Shown here: positions 22,110 through 43,206 of the stretch, in pieces | Numbering within the stretch: the first letter of the stretch is position 1 | How the letters are laid out: the number at the start of each line of letters is the position of its first letter | Origin: Oscheius onirici | Taxonomy: Eukaryota > Nematoda > Chromadorea > Rhabditida > Rhabditidae | DNA length: 64,000 nucleotides | Assembly (NCBI GenBank): GCA_932521025.1 | Contig: OW051473.1 | Span: 620,001 to 684,000, forward strand | Direction: 5' to 3' | The notes under the pieces: model-generated | What the model was told of the DNA's origin: nothing | What the model saw: the letters and a program-made list of their open reading frames with translations, nothing else | Database searches by the model: none | Program-made: the position numbers and the translations under genes

Positions 22110-23677
22110 ATGCTCGAAATTTTTTTTTCTTTTCCTTTCTTTTTAATTTCTTTTTTGTTGAATTTGTCAGTTTGCGGCCGTATTAAACATCGTAACTGTC
22201 GACTGTGGACAGTTGAATCCAGGTAAACTTTTGGCTATTAAACCATTTTCTTCAGAAATCCACGTCAACCGTGGATTCGGTGAAATTGAAAGAAAATGGA
22301 TTGTGCTTTCTAACAATTCGGATAGTCTGCTTCCGAATGAACTTCTGGAAAGTTTTACAGATTTCTTGAATGATCTTCCTTCGATATACAAGAGTCATAA
22401 TAACCAGCAGGTTAGATGATTTGCTACATTTTCCTAATTTCCATTAGTACCCGATCAAATTGTGGATGCATTGGATTGGTAACATGAGAAACGATCTCTA
22501 CAAGTTTTTGTACATGCCGGAGACCACTTCTTTTGAAGCAGAATGGTTCATGGGAGGAATTCAGCAAGGTGAGGAAATGAACAACTGACGAGATGCGAAA
22601 TACGACAGAAATGATCAAAGAGTCCGCTATGTTTAGCTACGTCTGCAGTGTAAAGCAAAAGAGTTTAGGGTAAGGTTCCAATTCGGACATAAGAGTTTTT
22701 TGACTTTGCTCGCAGGGCGGTTATTTCCAGCTGTGATGGGAAAGTACTGGTCGACGTTGAAATTTTAAGGCCAAATCTATATGAACCACCTCTCTCTGTC
22801 TTCTGTTTTTCGCACCCATATTGTACTTTTTAGCACACAAGAGCCGCAATCTCCTGGTCAACGATCTTCTGAAGCTTCACAATAATCTGAAACAGATTGT
22901 GGTAGCCGTAAAACAGGACTCTTTTTTCCAACCGACTCTTGAAAACACATGGAAGCACGCTGATAGCTTGCAGAAACAATATTTTTCTTCCGAGGTTTTC
23001 TCCCATTTATAGCCACAAAGATCAAAGTTTTAGCTGACTAACAACAGAGCTGTTGGATTCTTGGTTCAAGCCATTCAAGAAAAGTGCATATTTCTCGAAA
23101 AAGAGTTGGGGAAACGGTCTCCTCCTCCAACTACGCCCTCATCCAGTTGTTTCTTTGGCCAAAGAACAAAATATTTAAATTTAGATGATATCAAAGCAGT
23201 AATGCTGCTGTTTGAAGAAGGAGTGAAGGCTTTGTACGAGCATTATGAGGACCTTGCCGAAAAGAAATTGAATGGATTGGTTGCCACATACTTGGAGGAA
23301 TTGAATACGTTCGCCAACAAGAATAACGGGGTATGAATACGGATAAAAAAATAATTTTTAACATAAAATACTTTCAGCAGCTGAGCGCATCAGACTGGAA
23401 CAAACTTGGTGAAATTATGGACAAACTTCAAGAAATGAAGAAACAATCCGTCAAGAATGTTTCAATTCCCACCAGCAAGCCAGTAGTAGACAATTCTTTG
23501 CCACAAACTTTGAGTCAACTGGAAATTAAGCTCTTTTTGAATAATCTCCCGTTTTCCGAGAGAGAAAATCTGATGAAGAATGTCGTCCCAATGGACGTTG
23601 TCGTCGAAAAGCCCGGGATGTGCAAAGTTTATGACAACGATGATAATTTTGTGAAAGAGTACAGTTGCAACTTTTGA
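22110..23677 (+). CDS. secreted protein, expanded family A, member 6
   Basis: The ATG at 22110 opens a very hydrophobic signal sequence after MLEI. Exon-like segments follow at about 22256-22410, 22449-22570, 22611-22670, 22833-22990, 23047-23330 and 23381-23677, each with GT-AG borders. The encoded protein is helical and Leu/Lys/Glu-rich, with a Ser/Pro stretch (SPPPTTPSSS). The C-terminus reads MCK then VYDNDDNFVKEYSCNF, the family signature, but here without the intron that precedes it in the other members. The phase between exons 1 and 2 does not fit as read; a T9 homopolymer in exon 1 is a possible indel site. Confidence 0.6.
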
Positions 23678-24206
23678 AAGATTGGAATAAATTTGATGAC
23701 TACGCTGTATGCTTTGAAAATGCCATAGGACTGATTTACGTTCTCTAGCCGCCGACCTAGCACATGACGCCGTTCAGCAGACAAGGTGATTGACAGTGGT
23801 TCTCGGAACATTGCTGCTCATTGAGACACATCTTTCCCCATAGCTGCTTTTCAAAGTTAAATTTTGAACTTTTTTTTGTCTTCCTTCTTGAAATTTCAAA
23901 AGAAAATTGCGAAAGTTTGCTTATTTGTAGGAAAACGTCTAATAATGTATGAGACGTTTCACTTTTCATAAAAACTGTTCATGCTCGAAGCATTTATTAT
24001 TGTCAGGATGGACCTTCGAAATGTTTAACAACACTATCAGTGACTTGTTTGTTTTAACTATCAGCTCCTGCTCAACATTTCCGCTCCTACGAGGCCGCAA
24101 GTAGCTTTTCAGTATTTCTGTCAAAATAAAGTGAATTCTATAACATTTTCACATTTTTTTATTTTTGCAATCCAATTCTAGTTTTATGCAAATTTTTAAG
24201 AGTAAA

Positions 24207-24470
24207 ATGAGATTCTACCTCCTATTTGTTCTTCTTTTTCTGGTAGCTCTTTCGTCAGCTGCCATTTGCCGCGATCCCAACGAGACCATGGATTGTGCCA
24301 ACCGTTGTGAAGCTGTATGTGGTGGTTCTTCGGTAATTCAACTTGTTTCTGTCAATTAAAATGTTCAGGATTGCGATAAAGAAGAAGACTGTTCCCGACG
24401 AGGCTGCTACTGTGATGGGGAATTTGTTCGCCACGAGGGAAAATGTATTAGAGCCGATGAATGTCCATGA
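24207..24470 (+). CDS. TIL-domain secreted protease-inhibitor-like protein
   Basis: Two exons, 24207-24332 and 24369-24470, phase 0, about 75 residues. A signal peptide (MRFYLLFVLLFLVALSSA) is followed by a compact domain with ten cysteines spaced C-8-C-3-C-3-C-5-C-5-C-4-C-1-C-10-C-5-C. That is the trypsin-inhibitor-like (TIL) pattern found in nematode and insect inhibitors of serine proteases. An in-frame ATG 21 nt upstream is possible, but the later start gives a normal signal peptide. Inhibition of an extracellular protease is inferred; the target cannot be read from sequence. Confidence 0.85.
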
Positions 24471-24835
24471 TTTAATATATTTTTAATAACAAAGTTATAA
24501 ACTTTACTCTCCGGCAACAAAAAGTGTGCGACAAGGGGTTCACTAAACGTTGCGTATAGAGGCTATAATGCAGTTTTTCACACTTTACATTTCTTCGCTC
24601 AATCAACATCATTAAGAAAATTACAAAAAACAATTTATGAGACAAATATAAACCTCTATAATCAAGGTTCCTGTACATATCGTTTAGTATGATAGAGCCC
24701 CACCATAACAAATTCCAGCACGCCCGTGAAAAAAATATTGGCTTCCGCGCAGAGCAGGTGACCCTTCTCGCGTTTCTAAGGCAACTGGACAACGACCGGG
24801 CTCGGCTACATTTTCATCAGACTTCCTTTTTTTTC

Positions 24836-27292
24836 ATGCGGCTACTTTTTGTTCTACTTGTGTTTTGTCAAGAAATTGGAGGAAAAATCAGTGAGGGACG
24901 AGTTGAATCATTATTGGTAGAATGTTGTAGTTTTCTCAAATGTAAAATGTTTTAGGATTTTATTTTTCTGGACAGATTTTGTTTCGACTCGGACACCGGT
25001 CATTTGGAGTACTTTATACGATATCCATCGGTTTTGTTTTCAAAATTCTTTTGGGAACAACCTCTTTCAGTCACATCCCCCTCCAAGTCTTCTCCTTTAC
25101 TACGACACTCCTGAACAATGGCATCATGCCTACGCTGAGCTCAATACATGTCCAGAACGCGTCAACGTGTTAAGAAGGCCCAAATTTGGGAACAACGGGA
25201 TTGTAAGTTGTTAAAAAGGCGGCTTGAAGCATATTGCTTGAAGATTCGGCTCTCGCCTCTTGGACAAAGCAGCAGCTCTGGAAACAAGTGTGTTTACAAG
25301 AAGGGGCCTCCGAACTCGACCTACCAGATTGTCGAGTGTTCCGGAGTTCAAACTTTTCGGTGTGTTTTTCAACTTGCCGTCTGAAACATTAAAGCTTACC
25401 GCCGGTGGTAAACAAATCAAGATTTGTAATTAACCTTTTTTGTCGCGAACGAAAGCAATTCTGTACCGTTCATTGTAGCATTATGGAAATATTAAGCTTT
25501 GAAAAAAGATTAGTACTTTTTCAAACAACCAGATACAATTCTCGGTGACTAAAAAATGTTGATTTTCAGAGCGGTCCGCTCGAGGTGGTGGTTCATAGCC
25601 GTCTCGACCTGTGATGAAGAGCCGACAGAGTTTGAAGGAACAAAACTAGAATATAAGCTAGTTATGACAAACGGCAATCCATCCGATATCTTCACGTATC
25701 AATTTAGCTTCGATCAGCGATGTAAGCAACAAATTTCCGCTGAAAAAGAACAACATATTCAGATATGCTCTTAATTACTGCGATCTTCGGCTGCGCTGAT
25801 GGGGGTCTCTTCCTGGCAGCTTATATAGTGGGCTGTGAGTGGTCTATTTAAGTTTTCAAGAATTCACATTAAGGGCAGCTGACTCAAAGACGCCTACATC
25901 ACAGTGTGTACAGAATCTTTACGCACTGCATCTTTGCCAAATGTATAGCCCTCATTTGCTACTTCATCCACTACTTTATTTTTGCTGTCAATGGTGTTGG
26001 AATGCCAACTTTGGAAGTCTGTGCCCAGTCTATAACGTCAGTGTTTTTCGTTTTTACATTTGTTCCTTCAGTATTTTTTTGATACCGTATATTTTTGAAG
26101 CTAGAAAAATTGTTCATGTTGAAAAATGAAGGTGAAAATGCCGAGACACTATAATATCATTCAGTCGTGTGATTTTTTTAGTAACATCATTAATTGTGAC
26201 TTTATTGACCAAGAATCGTTTTCTTAACCAAATATTTCAATTTCAGCTACGGCACAGAAGTGATGTTCCTTCTAATGTTGATGGTACTTTCACGCGGTCT
26301 CAACATCACCAAAATGAAACTTTCCAAAGTAGGTATTTCCTAATGTGATTTTACAATTGTTCAGATTGAACTAACTTTCATCGCCATCTACACCATAGTT
26401 CTATGTTGCACCTATTTCGCCCTTCATGTGTGGCAAGTTCAGGGCTTTGACCCTGCTCTTGTATACTTCTACTCTGAATCTCTTCCTGGTAAAATTATCG
26501 CCTGCATGAAGTTGGTTGCTTGCGGCTTTGTACTACTCAGCTGTCTGATCACTATGAAAGAAGCACCGAGCAAACGATGGTTTTACACGGCTCTGATCAT
26601 TTTCTACACTCCTTGGTACAGAACTTTCTTTTTCGAGTCCAAATCTGTCTTTATGTCTGACACGATCGTCAATATTTAATGCAATTGCGCACCTGTTGTA
26701 TGGCTCAAATTTAGTTTTTTCTGATGTTGTTTGCACTGAAAATTATGATTATCTGCTGGGTTTAATAGACAACCCGACTTTTGATAAAAGAAGTTTCGAG
26801 TGAAATGTGAAAGTAGAGCGCTCGAGAGAAGTTTTTACAACTACAATCTAACCGGCTCACATTTTTTTTCAACAACAGTTAAATATTTAAGCACACATTT
26901 TCAGGTTCTTTGGCACGCCGGTGATAATAATAATCTCCAATCACGTCATAGACAACTGGGTCCGAGAAGAAGTTGTCTCCTTGGTGGACAATGCCTTGAC
27001 TCTTTATGGTTACCTCATTTTCTTGGTAAGTGGTAAAAAGATAAAATAAAGTCGTTTGCAGTACCTCTCGTGGCCGAGCCAAGCAAACAAGAACTTTCCG
27101 TTCCATATCCGAACCACCCAAGTTTCGGACAGTTTTGATCCCCAGGTGAACTACGTAAGTTACTAAACAAAAAATTATGTCAAACATTTTTAGGCGGCAT
27201 CTGATGATAATGAAGCAAAACCAAAGCCGATATCAACCAAAAACTTCTTTGCTATTACTCCGCCTAAACAAGAAGATACAGCTCAAACATAG
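24836..27292 (+). CDS. TMEM145/GPR180-type seven-TM protein
   Basis: A signal-peptide exon (MRLLFVLLVFCQEIGG) starts at 24836. The luminal part includes LLYYDTPEQWHHAYAELNTC (about 25100) and RSRWWFIAVSTC...LEYKLVMTNG (about 25570-25690), both hallmarks of the GOLD-like N-domain of TMEM145. Membrane exons follow from about 26249, with LLMLMVLSRGLNITK, IYTIVLCCTYFALHVW, FDPALVYFYSES and, near the C-terminus, SWPSQANKNFPFHIRTTQVS, matching the family's conserved ANKNFP..VRT motif. The stop is at 27292, with AATAAA at 27319. The family is membrane-bound and thought to act in the secretory pathway; the role here is not known. Confidence 0.8.
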
Positions 27293-27329
27293 TGGTTCGG
27301 CAAATGTTGGCAGATTGAAATAAAGAAAT

Positions 27330-30300
27330 TATACATGAAAAATTTGATGGCACACCTAAGAATGATCTAAGCAGAAGCTCCAGACACTTCCCCATGGGCT
27401 CTTACAAGAAAAAACCAGAAATCGTATTGAGTAAAAAACTTTCGAAATTTTTTTTATTTAGCATGAAAGTTGGAAACTAAGATCATCTTTCGGGAGTGGA
27501 AAACACTGCATATGATCGATTTCCTTGCATTTCACGTGCTGCGTTTGACTGTCATGAATTGCATGTTTGGAGGTCATCCCGTCTCCACTCGCTGACCTTC
27601 ACCGAAATCATTTCGCTTTCACTCTTCCCGCTCAGTATTTTCTCCCTGTCAAAGTTTTCCTAAAATTTGTACATTCGAGCCTTTTCACTTGTTTTTCAAT
27701 AAAATACAAATTTTCTGTTTCTCAGTCCAACGAAAGACAAACATTTTAATTGCTCGCATTTTAAAAATTTTGTCAATCGTGGGACTTGTTTTAAAGTTTG
27801 TTTCAGAGGCCAACAGATCAGTTTCGCTTTTCTAGAAAAGTTTAAGAATAAAAACTTGGCTCCCGTTCTTCCCGTTTCCAGCTACTTTTATCAGTGCACT
27901 ATCTTCAGCCAAAAACGCGCCTTCTTATCAATCTCATAACTGCCGTGTCTTTAGTTAAACTAGCCCAGTTGCAGACTGTTCGCCCGACCTTTTACACCTC
28001 CAATAAATGTGAGTCTTAATTTTCTGCTTAATCGACTAATCGCTGCTGGAAAAGTTGCTCTCGGGAGCCGTGTGTCCTAGCAAGTGGTAGCTTTGGAAGA
28101 ACGGGGTATCATCTTTCCCTCCCAATCCTCCCCTACACCTGACTCGTTGGGCCCCTCCTGCTCAGTTTCGGGAACATCCTTCAGCTCGACAATGTTGCCA
28201 TTTTACATTTGTTCCGAAAACTATTCCACACTTTCCAAAAACTTAGAAGTGTCCCAATGTTAGCGGATCTCTTTAAGAAGATCTCATTTTTCGAGTACCA
28301 CCTTATAACCCCAAGAAATGTAGCTTTCATTTTTTTGAGTTGAAGCGCTAAAAACTGTTATAGGGGAAAACAAGCTCAAAGGCTATCTTGGACGAACAGA
28401 GATCCATTTCACTTCACTGCGCTTGTTTCACCAGGAAAAACATCGAAGAGAGCATTTTTCTCGTTGTAAGATGTAGCAAATGATTTTTGAAACAATTTCG
28501 AAAGTTTTCGGAGAGTTTCTAGTGTCAAAATTTGATTTGTGAGAGAACAGCTGATAGCGGGAAACTCTGAACATTCTGGTAAGGAAATGTTTTGTGGGCA
28601 TTTTATGCTGAAATTTCTAAAAAATCAGACTCTCTGGGCTAAAAATGATTTTCCGCATCGGCAGTCCTTCGATGCAATTCATTTTGGGAAAAGTTTTGAA
28701 AATTTCACTCAGGCTTCGGAAGTTTCCCTTGTACCTCCGTCTGAGAGGCCAACCATCGGCTTATCCGCCGTTTTAATTAGGTGCGATTTGAAACACGCAT
28801 GGATGAGCGTAAACTGGAAATTTTGGTGGCTCTTTTTAAACTTGACGTCAAATTGAAGTTCAGTGTCTACTGATGTGAGGGGCACGTACTTGAAAGTTTG
28901 ATAATTTTTAAGGGTTTTTTTACCTGCCAGACGTTGACAAGCATATATCCTTTCTACAGTAGTACTTTCAGTCAAAATATAAGATTAGATACTACATGCT
29001 TTCAATTCAATACTTCAAGAATTCTGAATTGTTTTAACTTGCTTACCATCTTCGACACGTATTTTCTTTAAAAAAAGGGAAGTAGAACGTGTAACTATGG
29101 GGGAAGCCATAGTTATAATCTAAGCCTACCAGCCAAGTCTGGCTGTTCAACAAGTTTCCGTTTGCTCATCCCCTGGACAATTGTAATGAATCTCTCACAC
29201 CTGGCCCGATGCTCAAGTTTCCCTGAAGGCACCCACTGTCCGTCGGCTCTAAATATTGTCTAGCAGAAGCGTCTAATTGGTTGGATGGGCTCGGGCTCAT
29301 TCGCGGCTCCTTCCACTCCAATTTCACAGTAACTTGTCACCGACTGGGCCGGGTTAATGAGCGCACTCTCTCCTCTCCCGTTTGCCAATTAACAACCCGC
29401 CTTCTTTCCGTCCTGCCACCATCGAGACTTGGTAACCTCTTGACTCATCCTGTCCCCTGGGGCAGGCTTTAATGGGGGCCGACTCGTTTGATCCGCTTTT
29501 CCAATTGAAGTTTTCCCTTGTCTTACTCTGTTTTTACCATTCTAGTGAGCTTTATTTAGGCTTGTTTTTACAGTGATCAGTAAAAAGCAAGCCGTCTTTG
29601 ACGGCTTTCGCTGCTTGCTTACTTTTGCTCTTTTTTTTCAAGAGTTTTTGGGAAATTAACGTTTCGACCAAACATGCAGGCACACGGGGGTGAAAAAAAG
29701 CGAAAATATATTCGCATATTCGGATAAAAAATTAGCAAAAGAAATTTTTCCGAAAAAACTATGGGACGGAATCGAACATGCACGGATTAGTGTCTAAACC
29801 CTTACGCCTAACTCGTAAGGGTTTGGAATGTGCCACAGGCGGACTGACGATCAGACGGATACCGTTGCGCTTTAATAGTAGAGAGGTTTTTTTTCAGAGC
29901 TCTGGAACCTGAACAAGTAACAAAGGCAAAGAATATTCTATTGTAGTAAGCCATTAGCCCTAACTTCGTTAAAACGTTAAGACGGATTGTGTTTGACTGT
30001 ATGCTCTGGATCTCTTTGTCGGTCGTTGAACGTCTCCGTACAATCCTAACCAGAAAGTTTATTGCTCTGGGATCAAGATAAGTTTCCCTACTCGGCCGCG
30101 AAGTGGTTTCGTTAAGGAGGCATAGCAGAAGGGACCATGTCATCTAATTGGAGTAGCTTCGCGAGATCCGTAATGGCACCCAAACGTCCAACGATAGCCA
30201 GCCATTATCGTCTAATAGCCGGCACTTGCTTATCTCCAAGCCATACATAGCAGACTCGTCTCTCAGAATTAGTTACCGTAGTAGTTGGTGCATCCCTGCC

Positions 30301-30900
30301 CCTACCCCCAGTCTCCAATTGGTATGTGCGAAAGCCTAACACAGCATCTGGCTTATAGCTTGCCCTGAGGGCTACTTTCTGAGTGAGCGTCCTCTTGATA
30401 GGTTTTCGTGGAGTCAGAGTGAGGACCCTGTGGATTAGATTACTGCTCTCCTAGTGGTCCGGCTGACTTGCTGACAACTCAAAGAGTTGTGATCCCTCGG
30501 CGAAAATTGGGTTTCAAGAGGCGATTTAGCCCGCGGGGTTGGTGTATTACCAGCTAGGCTCTCAGATGCCATCCTACGCTTTTTCTTCGTCCATTTCTTT
30601 CTAGACATTGCTTTGCAACTCGCAATCCAACCGTGTTTCAAGTTTTACTTATCTGTACCGCAGAGCTTCGTGTTTACCATTTTCAGATCTAGTCTTCCTG
30701 TCCTTAGTGTTTTCTGAAAAGATTTAAGATTCAATACTAATTTTAAATGAGCTAAGGCTGGTGCAGATCACATTTTTTGTTTTAGTTTAGTTTGTAAATC
30801 ACATTTTGACAAAACAATAATAGTAGTTTATGAAGCACTATTGGAATCTTCGTTTTTCAAGACTAGGATTTCGCTGCAGTACGTGCTAGTTTGTAGAGCT
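27330..30900. other. gene-poor intergenic region
   Basis: No ORF with convincing splice structure or family match. It holds a tRNA-like unit on the minus strand (29755-29835) and a short stem-loop at 29584-29620 (AAGCAAG and CCGTC pairing with GACGG and CTTGCTT). Minus-strand open stretches between 29.8 and 30.6 kb look like decayed repeat sequence. Confidence 0.5.
29755..29835 (-). repeat. tRNA-like/SINE unit
   Basis: On the minus strand there is a B-box CATGTTCGATTCC followed, after GTCCCATAG, by TTTTTT as a Pol III terminator. Upstream, a hairpin pairs AACCCTTACG with CGTAAGGGTT. An A-box is weak (GTGGCACATTCC). Probably a tRNA-derived repeat, not a working tRNA. Confidence 0.4.
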
Positions 30901-30922
30901 GTCAAATTTCTTGCTCTTAATA

Positions 30923-31331
30923 TCTTATACCAGTGCGAACAAACAGATCAAATCGACAATTGAAAGCGATGAACGAAAGCCGTATAATGACTGGTTAGAA
31001 GAAGCCGAGCGGCAGCAAGTGAGGTGTTCGCCACATTCTTCTTCTCTCTTTTTCACTGTTTTGGACCAGGCGTTCTCCTTTCCCCAGGCGTCGCTAATTT
31101 ATCCTCTCAGTGATAATCACTCCACACAATGTGTGCCTTTCAATTTCCTTGCACCTCCGGTCGACTACCAATCATCACAGGCCACCACAGCCTCTCTGTA
31201 CTAACTTGCCCTTTTTAAGTGCAATCCTATTCAGAAGACGAAGAAGAAGAAGAAAATTTGCCGTCCGGTAGTCTGTCTCTGGCTCAATCAGACTTCCGAC
31301 AGCTGCTATTTGAAACCGGCTCTCTCCAGGT
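30923..31331 (+). other. two orphan exon-like segments
   Basis: Segment one (about 30923-31017) lies between TATACCAG and GTGAGG and encodes a charged stretch with SDERKPYNDWLEEAERQQ. Segment two (about 31222-31331) lies between TTTTTAAG and GTGCGG and encodes an acidic run (SEDEEEEENLPSGSLSL) then FRQLLFETGSLQ. Both have good protein-like frames, but their phases do not join directly, so an intermediate exon is missing or they are chance. They could belong to an unrecognised + strand gene or to alternative 5' exons of the CtBP gene. Confidence 0.3.
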
Positions 31332-32192
31332 GCGGCATCAATAGAGGCCCTGCCTGGTTCCATCGCTTTCACTGATAATTATGTCTATTCTGGCCGAGAG
31401 TGAAAGAGAGTATGTCTCGCCAATCCAGTCAGTGTCGCTTCATTTCCGTTCCAGGCCTTCCTTGTTCAGCTTGTGACAATTGAAAAGCCAAACACCCAAA
31501 AATTTAAGCCGATCAGGAGCCGTTAAGCAGAAATCCTTCTTCTTTCGAAACGAGAGTACAATAGTCCTTGGTAATCCCAGTCCGCTGTGAATTAGCCAAT
31601 ACGTTCAGTGGACTCGAGCGTCTGGTAGCCAAAGTGTAAATAGTAATTATTGAGAAGATTTTCGGAAAAATATGTTTTCGAGAACAAAGGCAGTAGTTTG
31701 AATTTAATTACTGATTTCAGCTCATACATCTCCCAGTGTTTTGATTACCTTTGGAAGTTATGTCTATCATTTGATTAATCTGTATAAAAGAATCCCTGTT
31801 TTGCTTGTATATGCGAACTCTGTTTTAGTTACATCTAAACGTTTTTGAAGTCTAGCAAGTTTCTACTACAAAATTTAATTTCGAATGGAAAAGCATTTCC
31901 CTCTATATAAAAGATATCCCCCTCCTACCAGTGGCTTTATCCATGACGGGTGGGAAAGTGTGAGAGAGGCGATAATCGTCCCGTGTCGAAAGAGATGGTA
32001 GAAAAAATGGGAAAGCCGACAAATTAGCCTCGATCTCCTTCATGTGTTTAAGATGATTTCGCTCCGACTCACACCAGCCCCTACCCCCGTTCTTCCAGCT
32101 TCTGTGTGCATGTGCTTCAAGCTTTTTACCCTCAATTATAGGTGCTTTCTATGTGCTGGCTTGTATGCCACAGTAGCTAGCTATACTATGCT

Positions 32193-40282
<8,090 letters not shown>

Positions 40283-40659
40283 GATATTCCAAGATGTTCC
40301 CCCTCTTAGGGTACTTAATGGGTACAAAACGCTCGTTCTTTTCACCTAGCCATGTCATAACTGGCAACACGGTTGCAATTATTTTTTTTTGTCTTCAAAA
40401 TTTCTTGTTTGTGCAACAATACCCCCATATTATCAAGCTTTAATTCCCAGTTCCTATCAACGTTTCTCCCATTTCTCAAAATTCCCCGTGTTTTTGTTTT
40501 CTAGCTCTTTCGGTTGTTCATCGAGATTATTTGTTCACAACGTTCTCTCTACTTCTCCTTCTCGTTTCACCTAGTAATTTTGTTTAGAAGAATAAATTTA
40601 TAGTCTGTGTGCTCTCTTTATTCACAATGATATGCCTCGGAGCTCCCCCGATTTGACGA

Positions 40660-42416
40660 TTAGGCCTTCTTTTCCACAGACTCTTTAGAAGCAGGCGACT
40701 CGTTGAGCCAGCTGTTCACGCGGTTTGTTAGATTCTCTTGGTTAGGAACGCCCTCGACAACGCAAGGATGCTGCGAGGAAGACTGCTCAGTTGGATTCAA
40801 ATCATCCAAGTGGAGATCTGAAAAGGAAGTACCTTCTGGCTTCTAAATACATTTTTCGAATCAGGTAGCGGACATGGTTGGAATTCTACTTTTTCAGAAA
40901 TCTGTAGTTGAGATCAAAACGAAAATTTGAACCAGTCAAAAAGTGCTTTGCTATGCTTCGCTAATATATATTTTGGTAATATTCGGATAGCAGAAACCGA
41001 CTCACCGGACATGCTTTTCGTTGATCGAATTGGATTTGGTTTCAGGTCAAAAGCGTCCGGAAGTGATGCCTGTGACAAGCACTTCAAGTCCAGCTCCATT
41101 TTTTCAAGGGGCTTAAACAATTATTTTTAGAATCAACTGTAAAAAAACATACCTGTGTCTGTACATTGATTGACCAGAATGAGGAAACTAAGCTTGGTTT
41201 GGATGCTGACGGATGAATTGCTAGGAAATCGTGTGATTGAATGTACATGTTTCTGAAAAAAAAAAGTCAAAGGTGTGAAAAACAACTTGTGTGAGAGGGT
41301 GACCTAGAATAGTTAACTAATTCCAAGCAGCCGATGCGCATATGAAAGTTCTGACACCATCATACACTCTAAGAATCGATGAATGTTAAATTGTGAAGAC
41401 GACCCATCCTTTCCATGGTTGAAAATTGAATTTGCACTGCTTCTAGAAGGAGGATGTGTTTTGTTTCTGAACAGGCAGAGGAAACAGGGCAAAAATAGTC
41501 GGATTAGGGCGTGTTAGTCGCCACAAAATTGGGTTGACTAGGCCGACTCATGTGGACGGTAGCCCTCTCTGGCAGCATTTTTAATTATTGGTAGGAGAAA
41601 AGACGTCCGTCACGCTTAATAACTCTATAAAAAAGGTTCACTTTTAGGAAAAAAGGTAAATGAATACGGTTTTGCGGAAGTTAATTTGAAGCAGCAGAGT
41701 ACATTTCGACTAGAAGACAGTGTAGATTAAAAATTTCAGACTGGCAAGAAAAGGATGTTAAGAGGCTCAACATCGTCTACAAAGCACTAGGCAAAAACGT
41801 TTGTATATAAAAACAACAATAAACCAAACACATTGTTTTTAATTAATAGGCACAAGCTCGTCATTCCGCACAAGAAAATACTATGTTCGTAAACATGAGT
41901 TCAGCTCTCACTTGGCGCCGTCCTCCCTAATTTCCGTAAATATTCGAGTGGGGCAATATTGAGCAGCAGCATTGGACAACAATCAAGCCATCCAAGCGCT
42001 TAGATAATGTCACCGGACGGCCCCTTCGTCCCTCGCCAAGAAAAAACGAGAGTGAGAGTCGCAATAGTTAAAAAGAAGCCTAAGAGTCTAAGAGGAGGAG
42101 AGCTGCAATTCCATCTGCATTGACAACGAGGCTATAATCCCTCAGAATGCGCGTTGCAGTCCTTTTTTGGAGGAAAAGCGGATTTTATTTGAGTCAGCTT
42201 TGTTGTTGCCAACGAAGCTGATGAGAAGAAGAATCTGCCTACTGGGAAGGAAAAATAATTTGGGGCTGGTACTGAACATCATTTGCTTGCAAAAACAAAA
42301 AAGAGACGCACTGTAGTTTATGCATTTTTTACTTAAAAAACATGCAATCAATGGCTACCAGGAAAATAGAACTCATTTAAGAGAACAACATATACTCACC
42401 TGTTACGCCTGGGCAT
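40660..42416 (-). CDS. unrecognised 126-residue hydrophilic protein
   Basis: Five exons on the minus strand with matching phases: 42400-42416, 41153-41252, 41111-41006, and 40817-40660 are the four that join cleanly to 127 codons including the stop. The first exon is only 17 nt (MPRRNR) and is followed by an intron of about 1.1 kb. If that exon is wrong, translation could start at the ATG at 41248, four bases after a TTTTTCAG acceptor. The protein is Ser/Pro/Asn-rich with DLHLDDLNP and NRVNSWLNES, no cysteine pattern and no membrane segment, so probably disordered. It is convergent with the CtBP gene; their predicted 3' ends overlap, with the minus-strand AATAAA at 40617-40622. Confidence 0.6.
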
Positions 42417-42419
42417 TTT

Positions 42420-43200
42420 CCACGAATTCATGGTTCAGTCGGAAATTTTAGTCGGTAGTCCAGGCAACACAGGTTGTAGTTAGACCTTCAGAAGAAAGGC
42501 GTCCCCAAAGCTTTCTAATTAGCTTTACGTTTAATCTGAAAAATCTATTCCTGACGTGTTAAACTAAGAAAAGAGAAGAGACGTGAGGCAAGAAGTCCCA
42601 GAGGAGCAAGAAGACTACTTGAGTTTGTCAACGGTTGAAAGTTGTCAATAGACTATAAAGTTTTAAAAACAAGTTTTAAACATACTTAGATATTAAAATC
42701 TGCCAACGTTAAGCGAGTACGAAAATCACGTAAGAAGTCGGTATTCTAAAAAAGTTTTTTGTAGGAAGGCGCAATTGGATTAATGGATTTCCTCTGCCTC
42801 ACGTTCTCCCATCTCACATGCTGAGGAAGTCACCAGATGAGATTGGCTAATCAATTGAACTTGGATGACCTTGCAATCTTCCTAAGCCTTCAGTGCTACT
42901 CTGTCTGATAACAGGATTCCAGGTTAAAGAATCCAACACTACAGCAATGGCTAAAGACGAATTATAAAAAGTAAAGAAGGGATCGAATCTCAATAGATTC
43001 GTGTAACTTGAGGGACTCTAAGAAAAACTGATGCTCACATAATTATCGAGCAGTTGAGGACGGTCAGCATGAAATCAGAATTGGTCGCAGAAAATCTCAG
43101 AAAATGCGATCTACTGAAGCGAAATGATGTTCTTCCGTATGTCCGCTCATAGCCGTTGTAACAGACGGCGTTGCCAAGTAGCGTCCAAAACGAGCGGGCT
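42420..43200. other. gene-free spacer
   Basis: No exon structure or repeat partner was found on either strand. This lies between the 5' end of the small minus-strand gene and the tRNA-like unit. Confidence 0.4.
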
Positions 43201-43206
43201 AGGGCG

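Noticed and set aside
21948..22226. 92-codon ORF as an independent gene
   Set aside because: Its useful part is the signal-peptide exon from 22110 of family A member 6; the upstream part is AT-rich spacer.
23757..23969. Minus-strand ORF after family A member 6
   Set aside because: No acceptor or poly(A) context and ordinary AT-rich spacer composition.
29808..30143. 111-codon minus-strand ORF near 30 kb
   Set aside because: Overlaps a tRNA-like repeat unit, no signal peptide, no splice support, no family match.
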